A DNA stretch of 64,000 nt from Rhodococcus oryzae (GTDB lineage Bacteria; Actinomycetota; Actinomycetes; Mycobacteriales; Mycobacteriaceae). The stretch lies in the NCBI RefSeq assembly GCF_005049235.1, contig NZ_SUMD01000005.1:186001-250000 (forward strand), given 5' to 3'. Of this stretch, positions 61,779 through 64,000 are shown piece by piece. The number at the start of each line of letters is the position of its first letter. Within the stretch, counting starts at the first letter, position 1. Both the position numbers and the translations under genes were made by a program. Under the pieces are notes generated by a model, which saw only the letters and a list, made by a program, of their open reading frames with translations, was not told the origin of the DNA and did not search any database.

Positions 61779-62975
61779 TCAGCTCAGGATGTCGCGGATG
61801 ACGCCGTCGGCCAGCAGCCTACCGCGGTCGGTGAGCACCAGTCGGTCACCCGCGCGCGAGAGCAGCCCGTCCGCGACGGCCTGCTCGGCGGCCGCGATCT
61901 CGCTCGCTCGCAGGTCGGACTCCGGCAGCCCGGACCGCAGCCGCAGCGTCAGCATCACCCGCTCGACGTGCCGGTCCTCGGCGGTGAGGTGCTCGCTGTC
62001 CGCCACCGGAAGTTCGCCCGCCGTCAGCCGGTCGGCGTAGCGGGCCGGATGCTTGACGTTCCACCAGCGCACCCCGCCGACGTGGCCGTGCGCGCCGGGG
62101 CCTGCGCCCCACCAGTCACCGCCGTCCCAGTACCCCAGGTTGTGCCGGCACTCGGCGCCCTGCTTCGCCCAGTTCGACACCTCGTACCAGCTCAGCCCGG
62201 CGTCGGCGAGGCGCGCGTCGATCCGCTCGTATCGGGCGGCGAGGACGTCGTCGTCGGGCGCGGGCAGGTCCCCGCGCCGCACCTTCCTGGCCAGCGCGGT
62301 GCCGTCCTCCACGATCAGCGCGTAGGCCGAGACGTGGTCGACGCCCGCGGCGAGCACCGCGTCCAGGGACGCGTCGAGGTCCTCGTCGCGCTCGCCTGGC
62401 GTGCCGTAGATCAGGTCCAGGTTCACGTGCTCGAACCCCGCCGCGCGCGCCTCCACGGCCGCCGCCACCGGGCGTCCCGGGGTGTGGGTGCGGTCGAGGA
62501 TCTTGAGCACGTGCTGTGCCGCCGACTGCATGCCAAGCGAGATGCGGGTGAACCCGGCCTCGCGGAGGCGGTCGAAGAACTCGGGCGAGGTGGACTCGGG
62601 GTTCGATTCCGTGGTCACCTCGGCGCCCGCGGCAAGGCCGAAGCTCGAGCGGACCGCGCCAAGCACGTCGGCCAGCCCGTCGCCGCCGAGCAGCGACGGC
62701 GTGCCGCCGCCGACGAACACCGTCTCCGCCGCGGGCACTGCGCCCTCGGCGCCGAGCATCACGGCGGCCGTGTCCAGCTCGCGACGCAGACCCTCGAGCC
62801 AGGACTGCGGCGACGCGGAGGTGCCCAGCTCCCCCGCCGTGTACGTGTTGAAGTCGCAGTACCCGCAGCGCGTCGCGCAGAACGGGACGTGGATGTAGAT
62901 GCCGAACGGACGCGACCCCACTCCGGCCAGGGCATGGTCCGGCAGCGCAAACGCAGCAGCCACCGGCTCGGTCAT
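61779..62975 (-). CDS. hemW: Radical SAM heme chaperone HemW (HemN-like)
   Basis: The product (398 residues) has GIYIHVPFCATRCGYCDFNTY, the CxxxCxxC radical SAM cluster motif with the extra Phe/Tyr context of HemW, then FVGGGTPSLL, EVTTESNPEST, RISLGMQS, and a C-terminal HemN-like winged domain. HemW delivers heme; true HemN oxidises coproporphyrinogen. The ATG at 62975 is chosen, 12 bases after AGGTGAG; GTG at 62987 is possible. Position matches Rv2388c. Confidence 0.92.
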   Translation of the reverse strand: MTEPVAAAFALPDHALAGVGSRPFGIYIHVPFCATRCGYCDFNTYTAGELGTSASPQSWLEGLRRELDTAAVMLGAEGAVPAAETVFVGGGTPSLLGGDGLADVLGAVRSSFGLAAGAEVTTESNPESTSPEFFDRLREAGFTRISLGMQSAAQHVLKILDRTHTPGRPVAAAVEARAAGFEHVNLDLIYGTPGERDEDLDASLDAVLAAGVDHVSAYALIVEDGTALARKVRRGDLPAPDDDVLAARYERIDARLADAGLSWYEVSNWAKQGAECRHNLGYWDGGDWWGAGPGAHGHVGGVRWWNVKHPARYADRLTAGELPVADSEHLTAEDRHVERVMLTLRLRSGLPESDLRASEIAAAEQAVADGLLSRAGDRLVLTDRGRLLADGVIRDILS

Positions 62976-63045
62976 CGATCCACTCACCTCATCAGTGTCC
63001 CATTACCAGAGGACGTGACGAGCGCCACACATCGCCCTGCCTGCG

Positions 63046-63071
63046 CATTTCCCCCAATTTCGGGGGAAATG
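63046..63071. promoter_or_regulatory. 10-bp inverted repeat between hemW and the sulfur operon
   Basis: CATTTCCCCC-AATTTC-GGGGGAAATG is a perfect inverted repeat in the divergent promoter region. It looks like a terminator stem, but no gene ends here on either strand, so an operator is likely. Confidence 0.6.
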
Positions 63072-63118
63072 GCCACCGGGTGTCGGAATCGGCGAGGTGT
63101 TCTGGCACAATTGGCCGG

Positions 63119-63202
63119 GTGACCGGACTTGGGATTGCGCTCGTGGCTCGACGCCACGTCGATCTCAAGCGTGTCTGTAGCTGTCTGCCCTTGCCTGCGT
63201 AG
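63119..63202 (+). CDS. Cysteine-containing leader peptide (attenuator uORF)
   Basis: A 27-residue ORF reads MTGLGIALVARRHVDLKRVCS... and continues CLPLPA. The RRHVDLxRVxSCL pattern is the known actinobacterial leader peptide upstream of sulfur-assimilation genes, in which cysteine codons sense cysteine supply. A -10-like CACAAT about 12 bases before the GTG, and no ribosome site, fit leaderless translation, as described for polycysteine uORFs in mycobacteria. It lies about 120 bases before the sulfite reductase gene. Confidence 0.8.
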   Translation: MTGLGIALVARRHVDLKRVCSCLPLPA

Positions 63203-63232
63203 ACGCCATTCGCCAGCCCCCTCTCAGTCCCG

Positions 63233-63294
63233 GCCGGTCTCGGATGTGCCTGCGGGGACAGCCCTCCCCGTCGGCGATGCCATCACAGACCGGC
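63233..63294 (+). promoter_or_regulatory. Structured leader between the uORF and sulfite reductase
   Basis: GCCGGTCT at 63233-63240 can pair with AGACCGGC at 63287-63294, enclosing a second hairpin GGGGACAGCCCTCCCC near 63254-63269. Such alternative structures would suit ribosome-dependent attenuation by the upstream leader peptide. Confidence 0.5.
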
Positions 63295-63323
63295 GCACCG
63301 AAGAAGATTCTGGAGCGCCTCCG

Positions 63324-64000
63324 ATGTCGCAAAGTGTCGACACTCCTCCTCCCGCCCGCGCGCCGCGGCCGGCCAAGCGCCGTGCCGAGGGCCAGTGGGC
63401 CCTCGGCTACCGCGAGCCGCTGAACGCCAACGAGCAGGCCAAGAAGGACGACAACCCCCTCAACGTCCGCGCCCGCATCGAGAACATCTACTCGAAGCAG
63501 GGATTCGACAGCATCGACAAGTCCGACCTGCGCGGCCGGATGCGCTGGTGGGGTCTCTACACCCAGCGCGAGCAGGGCTACGACGGCACCTTCACCGGTG
63601 ACGAGAACATCGACCTGCTCGAGGCCAAGTACTTCATGATGCGGGTGCGCTGCGACGCAGGCGCCCTCAACGTCGAGCAGTTGCGCACCATCGCGGGCAT
63701 CTCCACCGAGTTCGGCCGCGACACCGCCGACCTCTCCGACCGCGAGAACGTCCAGTACCACTGGATCGAGGTCGAGAACGTCCCCGAGATCTGGAAGCGG
63801 CTCGAGTCCGTCGGTCTCAAGACCACCGAGGCCTGCGGCGACTGCCCGCGCGTCGTCCTCGGGTCCCCGCTGGCGGGCGAGTCCCTCGACGAGGTCCTCG
63901 ACCCGACCCCGGCGATCGACGAGATCGTCCGCCGCTACATCGGCAAGCCCGAGTACTCGAACCTGCCGCGCAAGTTCAAGACCGCGATCTCCGGCCAGCA
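63324..64000 (+). CDS. sirA: Ferredoxin-dependent sulfite reductase (5' part)
   Basis: The gene runs off the right edge; 225 residues are seen. PLNANEQAKKDDNPLNVRARIENIYSKQGFDSIDKSDLRGRMRWWGLYTQREQGYDGTFTGDENIDLLEAKYFMMRVRCDAG is the ferrodoxin-like half-domain, followed by RTIAGISTEFGRDTADLSDRENVQYHWIEVENVPEIWKRLESVGLKTTEACGDCPRVVLG of the nitrite/sulfite reductase family. It reduces sulfite to sulfide with siroheme. The ATG at 63324 has TGGAG upstream. Position matches M. tuberculosis Rv2391. The cysteine leader peptide favours sulfite over nitrite as substrate. Confidence 0.92.
   Translation, partial: MSQSVDTPPPARAPRPAKRRAEGQWALGYREPLNANEQAKKDDNPLNVRARIENIYSKQGFDSIDKSDLRGRMRWWGLYTQREQGYDGTFTGDENIDLLEAKYFMMRVRCDAGALNVEQLRTIAGISTEFGRDTADLSDRENVQYHWIEVENVPEIWKRLESVGLKTTEACGDCPRVVLGSPLAGESLDEVLDPTPAIDEIVRRYIGKPEYSNLPRKFKTAISGQ

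Overview
The window is high-GC actinobacterial DNA from a mycolic-acid-containing genus, most likely Rhodococcus or a close relative. This rests on conserved gene order with Mycobacterium tuberculosis: a TPM-domain gene (Rv2345-like), glyS, ArsR-zur, Rv2360c-like, uppS, recO, an amidase, era, Rv2365c-like, a CBS/CorC protein, ybeY, phoH, rsmE, dnaJ, hrcA, Rv2375-like, hemW and sirA. It also rests on an antigen-85-type mycolyltransferase and an endoglycoceramidase-like GH5 enzyme, a class first described in rhodococci. No rRNA, tRNA or CRISPR array was seen.

Left part (about 0-29 kb) is an accessory region between the TPM gene and glyS. It holds a mycolyltransferase; six paralogous secreted proteins with a shared N-terminal beta domain and 0, 1, 2, 3, 3 or 5 Ig-like repeats, most ending in a Gly-Ser-Leu-Gly tail; one related repeat-free secreted protein; a CAP-domain protein; three signal-less micro-proteins of 25-36 residues; three large ATPase-LuxR regulators plus the remnant of a fourth; an orphan Zn-ribbon/OB-fold protein; and two secreted glycosidase-like enzymes. 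Five copies of a 20-bp box (CAGGTAYY-N5-CSGTCAY), four of them inside a conserved element of about 85 bp with a CRP/GlxR-like site, lie upstream of micro-protein, Ig-protein and Zn-ribbon genes. I read this as one regulated cell-surface system that expands by duplication and repeat-number change.

Middle part (29-49 kb) is mostly conserved housekeeping sequence. Glycyl-tRNA synthetase is followed by an ArsR-Zur pair, an ArsR-CDF metal-efflux pair, a large helical-repeat protein, and a 1.9-kb IS481-derived element with CTAG at both ends that carries a hydrolase and a WYL regulator in place of most of its transposase. The uppS/recO cluster, an amidase-TetR pair behind a perfect 20-bp palindrome, a methyltransferase, a hydrolase-LuxR fusion protein, and the era to phoH operon follow.

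Right part (49-64 kb) alternates conserved blocks (rsmE-dnaJ-hrcA, hemW, sirA) with accessory genes: a TetR/DHA2-efflux pair with two palindromic operators, a monooxygenase/SMP-30 pair, a WS/DGAT acyltransferase with a small membrane protein, and an AraC/aldehyde dehydrogenase pair. The window ends inside sulfite reductase, which is preceded by a leaderless, cysteine-containing leader peptide that looks like a cysteine-responsive attenuator.
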